Assembly: GCA_023266575.1 (NCBI GenBank) | Contig: JAHFPV010000003.1 | Span: 124,001 to 188,000, forward strand | DNA length: 64,000 nt | Reading direction: 5' to 3' | Origin: Sphingobium sp. | Lineage (GTDB): Bacteria > Pseudomonadota > Alphaproteobacteria > Sphingomonadales > Sphingomonadaceae | In this document: positions 23,618 to 32,480 of the stretch, one piece after another | Numbering within the stretch: position 1 is the stretch's first letter | Layout: each line of letters starts with the position of its first letter | Translations under genes and position numbers: made by a program | Notes under the pieces: generated by a model | Database searches by the model: none | What the model was told of the DNA's origin: nothing | Seen by the model: only the letters and a program-made list of their open reading frames with translations

Positions 23618-25027
23618 TCACACCCGCCTAAACGGAAACGGCGCGCTCGTCCGCTCATACCCATGCAAATCCAGCGCCCGCGTCACAGGGGGCAGCGCGC
23701 GGTCGGGGCAGGCGCGGCGTTCGCACAGGTGGCAGGTGGGGCCGACTTCGACCGCGTCGTCCTTGTCCGCATCGATCCCGTCGGCGTGGACGATCCGCGA
23801 AGCATGTTTCGCCTCGCACCCCAGCGCGATGACCGCGCGGCCGCGCGCGCCCGGCGACTGGGGCAGCGCCATGGCCAGGGTCACGAAGCGGCGCTCGTCC
23901 AGCGTCTCGATCAATTGCACATTCACCTGATCGACCGCGCCTGCGCCATGCGCGTCCCAGCGCGGGCAGGTGCTGCCATAGCGGGCGAAGGGCCAGGCTT
24001 CGCCGTCGAAGCGCTTGGATATGATGCCTGCCCGGTCCATCCTGACCATGAAGAAGGGGATGCCGCGCGCGCCGGTGCGGTTGAGGCTGGTCAGGCGGTG
24101 GGCCAGCTGCTCGCTCGACACGCCGAACCGGTCGCGCAGCACGGGCAGGTCGTGGCGGCATTGCTCCGCCGCCTGGCGGATGCGGTCATAGGGCATGATC
24201 AGCGCGGCGGCGGCATAGTTGGTCAGCGCGATGGTGGCGAGGCGGCGGCTATCCTCGTCCGGCGGCGCGGCGCGGGCGACCTGCGCGGCTATCGCGTCGG
24301 CCAGTTCCTGCGCGCACAGATGATAGGCGATGGCGAACAGCCGCCCGGACGCCGCCAGCCGCTCGCTCAGCATCAGCCGCCGCCGGTGCATGTCATAATG
24401 GCGCAGCGTCCCCGCCAGCACATCGGCGCGGACGACCTGGACGGCCATGCCGTGCCGCTCTTTCAACCGGGAGCGCAGGTCCGCCTGCAACAATGCGGGA
24501 TCATCGTTCAACTGCGCCGCGATGGCTTCGGCCCCTGCGTCAATCTCGGCAAAATGATTGCCCGCCCGCGCGATCGTCTCACGCAGCCAGTCGATCGGCG
24601 CGACCAGCGGGGCGGGGGCGCGTTCGCCCGCCGCTGCTTCACCGGGCAGGCGGCGCAGGTCGCTCAGCGCGCGATAGAATCGGGCGATGGCTTCGCTGAC
24701 GCCGGGATAATTTTCCGACACTTCCAGCACTTCGTCGCGGGCAATGCCGATGTCACGAACCAGCGCGTCGGACAATATTTCGCTCAATTCGCCCGGCCCG
24801 CTATCGGTCGCGCGCGCGGTGAAATCGCGAATGTCGATGTCATAGACATTGGCCAGACGCAGCAGCATCTGCGCGCTCAACGGGCGCTGGTTGCGCTCCA
24901 GATGATTGAGATAGCTGGGCGAAACGCCGAGTTCCTCGGCCATGCGGGTCTGGTTCAGCCCCAGTTCGCGGCGCAGGACGCGCAGCTTGGGGCCAAGGTA
25001 AAGTTTGCGGTCGATTGCATCTGCCAT
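23618..25027 (-). CDS. ScfR/RamB-type XRE regulator (short-chain acyl-CoA sensor family)
   Basis: A 469-residue regulator. The N-terminal XRE helix-turn-helix (about 10-70) includes LGLNQTRMAEELGVSPSYLN. It is followed by a central IrrE-like domain with residual motif YHLCAQELADA and a C-terminal DUF2083-type domain with cysteines in TCPRWD, ALGCEAKH and CHLCERRACP that may bind a metal or cofactor. Relatives (RamB, PccR, MccR) control glyoxylate, methylcitrate or propionyl-CoA genes in response to acyl-CoA. No such target is adjacent here. An inverted repeat just upstream of its start suggests autoregulation. Confidence 0.88.
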   Translation of the reverse strand: MADAIDRKLYLGPKLRVLRRELGLNQTRMAEELGVSPSYLNHLERNQRPLSAQMLLRLANVYDIDIRDFTARATDSGPGELSEILSDALVRDIGIARDEVLEVSENYPGVSEAIARFYRALSDLRRLPGEAAAGERAPAPLVAPIDWLRETIARAGNHFAEIDAGAEAIAAQLNDDPALLQADLRSRLKERHGMAVQVVRADVLAGTLRHYDMHRRRLMLSERLAASGRLFAIAYHLCAQELADAIAAQVARAAPPDEDSRRLATIALTNYAAAALIMPYDRIRQAAEQCRHDLPVLRDRFGVSSEQLAHRLTSLNRTGARGIPFFMVRMDRAGIISKRFDGEAWPFARYGSTCPRWDAHGAGAVDQVNVQLIETLDERRFVTLAMALPQSPGARGRAVIALGCEAKHASRIVHADGIDADKDDAVEVGPTCHLCERRACPDRALPPVTRALDLHGYERTSAPFPFRRV

Positions 25028-25037
25028 AAAGTCATGA

Positions 25038-25052
25038 TGTCATAGAATGACA
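25038..25052. promoter_or_regulatory. candidate operator of the ScfR-type regulator
   Basis: TGTCAT-AGA-ATGACA is a perfect 6-bp inverted repeat with a 3-base spacer, ending 11 bases upstream of the regulator's ATG. The position suits autorepression and possibly control of the divergent small gene. Confidence 0.55.
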
Positions 25053-25167
25053 ATATGACCAAATCTTATCGTGACACGCGGCCACTCATCGTCCTTCCGC
25101 ATCGCGTCAATATGTCTAACTCACTGTCCATCGCCGCACGACGGCTTGCTGACATAAGGACAGGATC

Positions 25168-25359
25168 ATGACGACGGACACGATGGAAACGACAGAAACC
25201 GGCGGCCACCCCCAGCCCGCCCGCTCACGCGCGGTTTTCTCGCCGGAAGATTTCGGCCTGATCCGCACCGCGATCGTCCATTATCTGCGCGAGATTCAGG
25301 ATCAGCCGGAATCGGTGAAATATGCCAATCTCTACCACCGGCTCGGCCGGGTTGCGTAA
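25168..25359 (+). CDS. small conserved protein of unknown function
   Basis: A 63-residue frame divergent from the ScfR-type regulator. AAGGACAGG lies 5 to 8 bases before the ATG. The first 25 residues are polar and probably disordered; the remainder (FGLIRTAIVHYLREI, then VKYANLYHRLGRVA) looks like one or two amphipathic helices. I do not know the family. Its position suggests it may be controlled by the neighbouring regulator. Confidence 0.65.
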   Translation: MTTDTMETTETGGHPQPARSRAVFSPEDFGLIRTAIVHYLREIQDQPESVKYANLYHRLGRVA

Positions 25360-25389
25360 AGGCCATCCTCCCCCGGTGGGGGAGGATGA

Positions 25390-26388
25390 TCAGAAGAAGC
25401 GCGTGACCCAATAAAAACCCGCACCGATCAGGCCGGCGGCGGGCAGGGTCACGACCCAAGCGACGATGATGCGCGAGGCTATGTTCCAGCGGACCGCCGA
25501 CAGCCGCCGCGATGCGCCCACACCGACGATCGCGCCGGTGATGGTGTGGGTGGTGGACACTGGAATCCCCAGATGCGTCGCCATGAACAGGGTGATCGCG
25601 CCGCCGGTTTCCGCGCAGAAACCCTGCGCCGGGCTGAGCCGGGTGATCTTCGACCCCATGGTGTGGACGATCTTCCACCCGCCAAACAATGTGCCGAAGC
25701 CCATCGCCGCCTGACAGCTGATCACCACCCAGAAGGGCACATGAAAGTCGCCCTGCAACATGCCCTGCGAATAGAGCAGCACGGCGATGATCCCCATCGT
25801 CTTTTGCGCGTCATTCCCGCCATGACCCAGTGAATAGAGCGAGGCGGAGACAAGTTGCAGCTTGCGAAACACCCCGTCTGCGCCATGGGGCGTGAAGCGA
25901 CGGAAGATCCAGCTTATGATCAGCACCAGCAGCAGCGCCAGCAGCAGGCCGATCGCTGGTGACAGGACGATCGCCGCGCTGGTCTTGAACACGCCGGTCC
26001 AGATCACTGCGGGCAGCCCCGCCTTGGCCGTCCCCGCGCCCAGCAGCCCGCCGATCAGCGCATGGCTGGAGGAGGAGGGGATGCCCAGCGCCCAGGTGAT
26101 GAGGTTCCACGAAATCGCCCCCATCAGCGCGCCGAAAATCACCTGCGGATCGATGATCGCGGCATCGACAATCCCTTTGCCCACCGTGGTCGCGACATGC
26201 AGGCCAAAGAAGAGGAAGGCGATGAAGTTGAAGAAGGCGGCCCAGGCGACCGCATATTGGGGCTTGAGCACGCGGGTCGACACGATGGTCGCGATCGAGT
26301 TGGCAGCGTCATGCAGGCCATTGAGAAAGTCAAAGGCAAGCGCGACGCCGATCAGCGCGACCAGCAGCGGGAAGGCTATGGGGTCCAT
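25390..26388 (-). CDS. pit: inorganic phosphate transporter, Pit family
   Basis: A 332-residue inner-membrane carrier. The twin family signatures are visible: FDFLNGLHDAANSIAT near the N-terminus and SLGHGGNDAQKTMG in the second half, each with the essential Asn-Asp/His-Asp core; GIPSSSSHAL and GIPVSTTHT mark the internal duplication. It takes up metal-phosphate driven by protons. It lies 21 bases downstream of the Nudix-DUF47 frame, the usual Pit accessory arrangement, on the same strand. Confidence 0.93.
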   Translation of the reverse strand: MDPIAFPLLVALIGVALAFDFLNGLHDAANSIATIVSTRVLKPQYAVAWAAFFNFIAFLFFGLHVATTVGKGIVDAAIIDPQVIFGALMGAISWNLITWALGIPSSSSHALIGGLLGAGTAKAGLPAVIWTGVFKTSAAIVLSPAIGLLLALLLVLIISWIFRRFTPHGADGVFRKLQLVSASLYSLGHGGNDAQKTMGIIAVLLYSQGMLQGDFHVPFWVVISCQAAMGFGTLFGGWKIVHTMGSKITRLSPAQGFCAETGGAITLFMATHLGIPVSTTHTITGAIVGVGASRRLSAVRWNIASRIIVAWVVTLPAAGLIGAGFYWVTRFF

Positions 26389-26409
26389 GGACTCTATCCG
26401 GCGGGATCG

Positions 26410-27525
26410 TCAGGCGTGGTCGATGACCAGGCCGGAAATCTGGTTGGCGACATCCTCGAACCGGTCGGTGACCTTTTCCAGGTGGGAATAAATTTCCCGC
26501 CCGACGACGAAATCCATCGGATTGCCTTCGCGCGCGGCGGCATAGAGCGTCTTGAGGCCCGCTTCGTGCAATATGTCGGCATGGCCTTCCAGCTTCACCA
26601 GACGTTCGGTCAGGTCGTGCAGCCGCGTGGCGTTCAAGTTGAGCGAACGCAGCAGCGGCATCGCTTCGGCCGCCAGCCGCGCACATTCGACGATCAGCGC
26701 GCTCATATCCTGCATCTGCGGCGGGAATGTCTTGACCTCATACAGGGCGATCGCCTTGGCGGTCTGGTTCATCTGGTCGATCGCGTCGTCCATCACACCG
26801 ATCAGCCCGGTGATGGCGCTGCGGTCGAACGGGGTGACGAAAATGCGCCGGACGTCCTGCAGCACGTCGCGGATGATGTCGTCCGCTTCATGTTCGCGGT
26901 CGGAAATTTCCTTGATATGGACCATCATGTCCGGCCCGCCCTTGAGCAGCCGGGCCAGTGCATCGGCGCCGGCGACCAAGGTTGCCGCATGATTTTCGAA
27001 TTGCTCGAAAAAGCGGCCCTGCTTGGGCATCAACGCATGAAACCAGGCGAGCATTCCAGTCCTTTCGCTTTGCTTGTCCTTGAACCAAAGCAGCATCCGC
27101 ACGAACCGGCCCGGATCGCGGGGCGGTTTGCGAAAGGCGGCGATGATTGCCTGAAGATCGGGTTCGGCGACCGCGCGTGCGGCTTCTGCCACGGGGAACC
27201 AGCGCAGTTCACGCTGCCCCTGTTCGGGCCATTGCGACAATTGGCCTGTGACGGCAAGGGGGAACACCTCGACGCTTGCCTCCCGCGCGGCACCATTGCG
27301 CTTGCGCTTGTCATAGCTGTAGCGGCCAAGCGAGGCGGGGCAGGCGATGCCGTGGATGCCCGCTTCCTCAAAGGCTTCCAGTTCGGCGGCGCGATGGCCG
27401 GCCAGCCCCTTGATCCGGTTGCCCTTGGGAATGACCCATCGCCGCGTGTCGCGCGACGTGATCAGCAATATCTGCATCGATCCGTCGGCATGGGTCGCAT
27501 AAGGGAGGGCAGCAATCTGGCGCAT
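26410..27525 (-). CDS. Nudix hydrolase fused in frame to DUF47 (PhoU-like Pit accessory protein)
   Basis: A 371-residue open frame without an internal stop. Residues 1-140 are a Nudix domain of the DIPP-like subgroup: WVIPKGN, then the Nudix box ending in AAELEAFEEAGI. Residues 158-371 are a complete DUF47/PhoU-like four-helix protein (MLAWFHALMPKQGRFFEQFE; ISDREHEADDIIRDVL; VMDDAIDQMNQTAKAI). DUF47 proteins partner Pit carriers, and pit follows by 21 bases. At the junction an ATG (27052-27054) has AAAGGA five bases ahead, so a free DUF47 protein could also be made. It is uncertain whether both forms exist. Confidence 0.85.
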   Translation of the reverse strand: MRQIAALPYATHADGSMQILLITSRDTRRWVIPKGNRIKGLAGHRAAELEAFEEAGIHGIACPASLGRYSYDKRKRNGAAREASVEVFPLAVTGQLSQWPEQGQRELRWFPVAEAARAVAEPDLQAIIAAFRKPPRDPGRFVRMLLWFKDKQSERTGMLAWFHALMPKQGRFFEQFENHAATLVAGADALARLLKGGPDMMVHIKEISDREHEADDIIRDVLQDVRRIFVTPFDRSAITGLIGVMDDAIDQMNQTAKAIALYEVKTFPPQMQDMSALIVECARLAAEAMPLLRSLNLNATRLHDLTERLVKLEGHADILHEAGLKTLYAAAREGNPMDFVVGREIYSHLEKVTDRFEDVANQISGLVIDHA

Positions 27526-27566
27526 TAGCCGCGCCTTGTAACGAAATTGTCATAATGCGCAATCGA

Positions 27567-27589
27567 CCCCGTCGCGCGGCGCGACGGGG
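27567..27589. terminator. GC-rich hairpin between convergently spaced units
   Basis: CCCCGTCGCG (27567-27576) pairs with CGCGACGGGG (27580-27589) with a 3-base loop, just downstream of the TonB-dependent receptor stop. The stem is very stable, but no T-run follows on the reverse strand. Confidence 0.45.
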
Positions 27590-27599
27590 CCTGGTCAGA

Positions 27600-29711
27600 T
27601 TAGATGGACAGGCGCGCGGTGATACGGATGTCGCGCCCGGCCAGCGGGGCGTAATCCTTCAGGAAACTGGCGTGGCGGCGGGCCTCCACGTCGAAGATAT
27701 TATTGGCCGACAGCATGATGGTGGTGCGGTCATTGCCCTTGATCGGCTTCCAAGCCAGCGATGCGTTGACCAGGGTGAAGCCGCCCGTTTCCGTCTCCGT
27801 CGCGGCGATCCGGTCCTGTGCGAAACTATGCTCCACCTCGCCCCGCAGGCTGAGGCGCTCGCCCTGCGCTTCCAGTCCGCCCAGCAGGCGCATCGGCGGG
27901 ATACGCGGGGCCGGGCCGGAATCGGTCACGGTCGCGCGGACATAATCGGCTATGCCATCCAGGTTGATGGCATAGCCGCCGACTTGCGCCAGCTTGACCG
28001 TGGCTTCGGCTTCAAAGCCCAGATAGCGCGCCTTGGCCTGATTATATTGGAAGCAGGGGAATTCCAGATCCTCCCCGCCATTCACCGCCATGCAGGCGTC
28101 ATCGGCGACCTGTGCGTCATAAATATAACCGTCGAACCAGTTATGATAGGCGGACAGGGCGAGGGTGTAGCCCGGCCCCTGGCCGCGCAGCGTGGCTTCG
28201 ACGCCCCAGCTTTTTTCCTTGCTGAAATCGGGATTGCCCAGTTCAAACGCCTGCGTCCCGGCATGATTGCCGCGCGCAAACAATTCCTCGGCCGATGGCG
28301 CGCGTTCGGTGCGGGACAGGTTCAGCCCCGCGCGCCAGCCCGGTACGATCTCCCGGCTTGCGCCGATCGAGCCGGAAATGGTGTCGAACCGGCGGTCATA
28401 GGCCGGGTTGAACAAAGTCGCGTCGGCGTCCGCGCTGACATCGGTATGTTCATAGCGCCCGCCCACCTCGACGCGGGTTTTGCCCAGGTCGATCGACTGG
28501 AGGGTGAAGAGGCCCAACTGGGTGGTTTCGTTGCGGGGCAGGAATTTTTCTTCTCCCTCGACATGGAATTTGCGGGTGAAGAATTGCCCGCCGATCGCAC
28601 CGTCCCATCCGCCGCGATTGGCCTGGATCAGTTCCAGCCGCGATTCCATCGACTGATTGTAGAATGTCGTGCCGACCTCGCCCGTATCCTCGATTTCCTG
28701 ATGCTGATAATCGGCAAAACCCGCGCGGAAGCGGATCGATTCGAGGAAACTGCCATTGACCGGCACTTCGGCGCGCATGTCGGCCCGGTCCTGCTTCATA
28801 TGCAGCCGCACCTTCTCCGCCTCGCCGCCCGGCTCCACCGCATAGCGCACCGGCACGCCATAGAGATTGTCGCTATGGGTGACCGAAAAGCCCAGATTGC
28901 CGCCATCGGTGATCAATGCCGCGCCGCCCGACACTTCCCATGTTTCCGCCGCGCTGTTGGGCAGCTTGCCACGCAGGGTCGCCAGGCTGGCAATGTCCGG
29001 GTCGCCGCTGGCCGCGGCCTGCGCGCGCAGGGCCGGGGTCAATATATAGTTGCCCGTGTCCAGATCGCCCGACTTGGAATAGCTGCCGTCAAAGTGAAAG
29101 ACGAGCTTATCGCCCAGCGGCACTTCGACCTCGCCCGATCCGGTACGCTCGTTCGCGGCGCTGCCATAGGTGGTGATGGCGTCGATATGCACCGGCTCGT
29201 CCGGCACGCGGCGCGGGATGCGGCTGTCGATGACATTGACGACGCCGCCGATGGCTGACGATCCGTAGAGCAAGGCGGCGGGCCCCCGCAGCACCTCGAT
29301 CCGGTCGGCGGTCAGCGGGTTGATGGCGACGGCGTGGTCGACCGATGTGTTGGACACGTCGAAACTGCCGATCCCGTCGGTCAGGATGCGCACCCGTTCC
29401 CCCTGAAAGCCGCGCAGGATCGGGCGGGATGCGTTGGGACCAAAGGATGTCGCCGACACGCCCGGCTGCCGCGCCAGCGTCTCGCCGATGGTCGACCGCA
29501 TGGTGCGGGTCAGTTCCTCGCCCGTAACCACCGACGTGCCGGACAAGATGTCGCCCTGCCGCCGGGGGATGATGGCGGTGACGATGATGTCGGCGCGATT
29601 GTCATGATAGGCCTGATCGGCTGCTGCGTCGGGGGTCTGGGCTAGGGCGGGGAGGGCAAGGCACAGGGCGTGCAGGGCGCAGCCGGCGCGCAGGAGCGGG
29701 GAAAGGAGCAT
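27600..29711 (-). CDS. TonB-dependent outer-membrane receptor, ZnuD-like
   Basis: A 703-residue receptor: signal peptide (ALPALAQ), plug domain (about 40-155) with the TonB-box-like DIIVTA, then PILRGFQGERVRILTDG and IEVLRGPAALLYGSSAIGG, and a 22-strand beta barrel ending in aromatic-poor ITARLSI. The segment YQHQEIEDTGEVGTTF in the barrel resembles the zinc/heme receptor ZnuD, hence a metal-uptake guess. No uptake operon is adjacent. A GATATCATATC palindrome lies 57 bases upstream. Substrate uncertain. Confidence 0.9.
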   Translation of the reverse strand: MLLSPLLRAGCALHALCLALPALAQTPDAAADQAYHDNRADIIVTAIIPRRQGDILSGTSVVTGEELTRTMRSTIGETLARQPGVSATSFGPNASRPILRGFQGERVRILTDGIGSFDVSNTSVDHAVAINPLTADRIEVLRGPAALLYGSSAIGGVVNVIDSRIPRRVPDEPVHIDAITTYGSAANERTGSGEVEVPLGDKLVFHFDGSYSKSGDLDTGNYILTPALRAQAAASGDPDIASLATLRGKLPNSAAETWEVSGGAALITDGGNLGFSVTHSDNLYGVPVRYAVEPGGEAEKVRLHMKQDRADMRAEVPVNGSFLESIRFRAGFADYQHQEIEDTGEVGTTFYNQSMESRLELIQANRGGWDGAIGGQFFTRKFHVEGEEKFLPRNETTQLGLFTLQSIDLGKTRVEVGGRYEHTDVSADADATLFNPAYDRRFDTISGSIGASREIVPGWRAGLNLSRTERAPSAEELFARGNHAGTQAFELGNPDFSKEKSWGVEATLRGQGPGYTLALSAYHNWFDGYIYDAQVADDACMAVNGGEDLEFPCFQYNQAKARYLGFEAEATVKLAQVGGYAINLDGIADYVRATVTDSGPAPRIPPMRLLGGLEAQGERLSLRGEVEHSFAQDRIAATETETGGFTLVNASLAWKPIKGNDRTTIMLSANNIFDVEARRHASFLKDYAPLAGRDIRITARLSI

Positions 29712-29767
29712 GAAACGGCATCATCCTTGGAACGGGAAAGTCGATGTGACCCTGTATCCAGAATGAG

Positions 29768-29778
29768 ATATCATATCA
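29768..29778. promoter_or_regulatory. possible metal-regulator half-site palindrome upstream of the receptor
   Basis: GATATCATATC is a perfect 11-bp AT-rich palindrome in otherwise GC-rich DNA, about 57 bases upstream of the receptor start. AT-rich dyads of this kind bind Fur/Zur-type repressors, but the match to a defined consensus is only partial. Confidence 0.3.
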
Positions 29779-29849
29779 AGCTCAGTTCGTCGCCTTTTTG
29801 CTGCGGTGCGTCAGGCAAGGGGGTGGGGTTTTTTCACCATCCCGCATCC

Positions 29850-29875
29850 GTTCGCCCTGAGCCTGTCGAAGGGCT
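29850..29875. repeat. copy of a dispersed CGTTCG...GTCGAAGGGC repeat
   Basis: CGTTCGCCCTGAGCCTGTCG followed by AAGGGC is a half-unit of the same repeat seen as palindromes at 49968-50031, 52431-52525 and 53885-53995. Confidence 0.6.
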
Positions 29876-29946
29876 GTTCTTCTTCGCAAAGAAGGACGGG
29901 GCTTCGGCAATCTCAGCCTGAACGGAGAAGGGATAAGCGTTGAGGC

Positions 29947-30858
29947 CTAAAGAAACAGAAATTCCGCCAGCGCCTCCACCGCCGGGGTTTCCGCCGCGCG
30001 CGGTCCCAGCGCCTGGCGCACCTCGATCGCGGGCAATTGCGTGTCGAGTGGCAGCCGTCCGATCCCGTCCATCCGCCCCAGATCGCGCGCCAGTGCGCCA
30101 AAGGCGGCGAAGATGCCCTTGCCCGCGCGCAGCGCCGTCATCACCGCGAACATATCGTCGCTTTCCAGCACCGGCGCGCCAAGCTGCACCCGCCCCCGCG
30201 CCAGCGCATCCTCGACGATATGGCGCATGGGATTATGTCGCTCCAGCGCCAGCATCGGTGTGACGGCCAGATCGTCGCGCGACACGCTGTCCGCCTGCGC
30301 CAGCGGATGGGCGGCCCCGACATAGAGGCTGAGCGGCTCTGACCAGCCATAGCGGGACGCGAAACCGGACGGTTCCTCCAGCGCATAGAAATAGGCGATG
30401 TCGGCGCGCCCCTCCCGCAGGGCGGCGGCTGCGTCGGTTACCGACTGGACCTGCAAGTCCAGCGTGATCGCAATATCCTCATTGGCCGCCTCGAACGCCG
30501 ACAGCGCTTCCTGAAAATGGCCGAAGATTGGGGCGGGGGCCGCCAGCATGATCGTCTTGCGCGGCGGAGCGGGCGGTGGGGGCAGCGCTTTGGGGGGCGC
30601 AGCCGTCTCGTCCCAATCCTCCGGCGCGTCCTGCGACAATAAAGTCATCGCCTGCGCCGTCTTGCGCCCGGCAGGGGTCAGGCGGACGGTGCCGCTCATA
30701 TCCTCGAACAGGCGATAGCCCAGCCGCATTTCCAGCGACCCGATGTCGCGGGCGATATCGTCAGCCGTAACGCCCAGCATGTCGGCGCAGCGGGCAACGC
30801 TGCCCGCCGCCACCATCTGCGCGAAAATGTCCAGCTGGCGCAGGGAAGGGCTTTGCAT
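29947..30858 (-). CDS. LysR-family transcriptional regulator
   Basis: A 303-residue regulator. The winged helix-turn-helix (about 1-65) includes LRQLDIFAQMVAAGSVARCA and GYRLFED; the periplasmic-binding-like effector domain spans about 105-300. An unusually proline-rich linker (PPKALPPPPAPPRK) separates them. ATG 30858 is chosen because the family begins at this point; an upstream TTG/GTG extension is not conserved. It is followed by the receptor-side intergenic region and preceded by tRNA-Gly on the other strand. No divergent target is obvious. Confidence 0.85.
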   Translation of the reverse strand: MQSPSLRQLDIFAQMVAAGSVARCADMLGVTADDIARDIGSLEMRLGYRLFEDMSGTVRLTPAGRKTAQAMTLLSQDAPEDWDETAAPPKALPPPPAPPRKTIMLAAPAPIFGHFQEALSAFEAANEDIAITLDLQVQSVTDAAAALREGRADIAYFYALEEPSGFASRYGWSEPLSLYVGAAHPLAQADSVSRDDLAVTPMLALERHNPMRHIVEDALARGRVQLGAPVLESDDMFAVMTALRAGKGIFAAFGALARDLGRMDGIGRLPLDTQLPAIEVRQALGPRAAETPAVEALAEFLFL

Positions 30859-30968
30859 CCCCGCCTGATAGAGGAAATGCCGCGCCGGGTTAAGGGCGAT
30901 CTTGGCGCAATTGCGCATTGCGATATTGACGAAGCCCCCAGGATGATGGCAGGGCGCTTCCCGGCCGG

Positions 30969-31042
30969 GCGGGTATAGCTCAATGGTAGAGCACTAGCCT
31001 TCCAAGCTTGTGATGCGGGTTCGATCCCCGCTACCCGCTCCA
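30969..31042 (+). tRNA. tRNA-Gly (anticodon TCC)
   Basis: A 74-base cloverleaf: acceptor GCGGGTA/TACCCGC, discriminator T with encoded CCA, D-arm GCTCAATGGTAGAGC, anticodon loop CTTCCAA (TCC), T-arm with GTTCGATCC. One T/T mismatch is seen in the anticodon stem. Confidence 0.95.
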
Positions 31043-31058
31043 GCCCTTCTTCGCCGGT

Positions 31059-32048
31059 TCAGCCCGGCCCTGGCCCGCAGCTGCCTCGTTCCACCAGCGT
31101 GAACAGGAATTCCGGCGCATCGAGCGGGCCGTTGGCCAGCGCGTCGATGACCGATCGGCCCATATCCTCCAGCGGCTGGCGCACGGTGGTGAGCGGTGGC
31201 CAGCTGGTGAGACTCGCGGGGGTGTCATCGAAGCCGACCACTGACAGATCCTCCGGCACGCGCAGGCCGATGCGGTGGGCATGGGTCAGCACGCCCAGCG
31301 CCATGTCGTCATTGGTCGCAAAGATGGCGCTCGGCGGCTGGGGCAGGGCCAGCAGCGCTTCGCCCGCCGCGATGCCCGATGTGAAATCGAATCCGCCCGG
31401 TACGAACAGCGCATCGTCGATGGGCAGGCTCGCGGCGGTCAGGCCGTCGCGAAATCCCTCGACCCGGCGCAGTGCCGCGCGGTGCGAGGGCGGGGGGGTG
31501 ATGATGCCGATCCGGCGGTGGCCATGCGTGATCAGATGGTCGGCGACCATCCGTCCGGCGGCCCGTTCGGGGGTGTGGATATTGAAACTGGCCGCCACCA
31601 CCGACCCGGCGATCCGCGCGCAGGGCAGGCGCAGTTCCGCGAGGCGCGCCAGCAGTCCTTCATCGTCCGACAAGGGTGGCACCAGCAGCACGCCATCGGG
31701 CCGCAGCGCCGCAACCAGCCGGTCCAGCACGTCGAATCGCTCCTCGCCGCCCGGTGAGATCGGCTCCACCACCAGATGATAGCCCAATTCCCGGCAGCGC
31801 GCGGCCGCGCCCGTCTGGATGCCGCTGATATAGCCGGGCGCGGGATTGCTGTAGAGATAGGCGATCATGAAGGACCGCCCCCCCGCCAGCCGCCGCGCCG
31901 ACTGGTTGGGGCGATAGCCCAGCTGATCGATCGCCGCCTGCACCCGCGTGCGCAGGTCCGGGCTGACATTGGGGGCGCTGTTGACGACGCGCGACACTGT
32001 CTTGATCGATACCTGAGCCAGGGCGGCGACGTCGTGGATGCTGGTCAT
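31059..32048 (-). CDS. LacI-family transcriptional regulator
   Basis: A 329-residue repressor-type protein. The N-terminal helix-turn-helix (TSIHDVAALAQVSIKTVSRV) and hinge helix (YRPNQSARRLAGG) are canonical; the sugar-binding fold follows, with FATNDDMALG and LSVVGFDDTPAS. ATG 32048 is chosen at the family N-terminus; the longer frame from 32123 is discarded. Adjacent genes include no sugar transporter or glycosidase, so it is an orphan here and its effector is unknown. Confidence 0.92.
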   Translation of the reverse strand: MTSIHDVAALAQVSIKTVSRVVNSAPNVSPDLRTRVQAAIDQLGYRPNQSARRLAGGRSFMIAYLYSNPAPGYISGIQTGAAARCRELGYHLVVEPISPGGEERFDVLDRLVAALRPDGVLLVPPLSDDEGLLARLAELRLPCARIAGSVVAASFNIHTPERAAGRMVADHLITHGHRRIGIITPPPSHRAALRRVEGFRDGLTAASLPIDDALFVPGGFDFTSGIAAGEALLALPQPPSAIFATNDDMALGVLTHAHRIGLRVPEDLSVVGFDDTPASLTSWPPLTTVRQPLEDMGRSVIDALANGPLDAPEFLFTLVERGSCGPGPG

Positions 32049-32144
32049 GACGCTGTCATGGAAGCGACAGGCCGCGCTTGGCAAGCCATGATCGCCGCTC
32101 CTATGATGCGATATGCGGCGCAATGGGGAAGGAACAGCCTGGAC

Positions 32145-32339
32145 ATGAGCAATGTCATCAATCTGCGCCAGGCGCGCAAGGCGAAGGCGCGGGACGACAG
32201 AGCGCGCGTCGCGGAGGGCAATCGCGCGAAATTCGGCTGGACGAAGGCGGAGCGGATTGCGGACGCCAAGGATCAGGCACAGCAGGACGCTTTGCTGGAC
32301 GGCGCCTATCGTGAAGGACGTAGGTTAGATGACTTATAG
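32145..32339 (+). CDS. DUF4169 family small protein
   Basis: A 64-residue highly charged helical protein beginning MSNVINLRQARKAKARDD and continuing NRAKFGWTKAERIADAKDQA, the pattern of DUF4169. GGGGAAGGAA lies upstream at an acceptable distance. Function unknown; in alphaproteobacteria it usually sits beside unrelated housekeeping genes. Confidence 0.85.
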   Translation: MSNVINLRQARKAKARDDRARVAEGNRAKFGWTKAERIADAKDQAQQDALLDGAYREGRRLDDL

Positions 32340-32480
32340 TATTATTTTGTAAATCTGGCGTTCATGTGAAGATGAACCGTTGTTCAGGCCAATCATCCTG
32401 CCGCTGATCCGCCACCATCCGTCCTGAAAGCGAGAGTCTGTCTGCGGTCAATCGAAGATGTCGTGGGTTCATCTTTCGCT

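Noticed and set aside
32360..32377. GTTCAT...ATGAAC dyad before the Ala/Pro-rich protein
   Set aside because: Six-base arms in a moderately AT-rich leader; too weak to call an operator.
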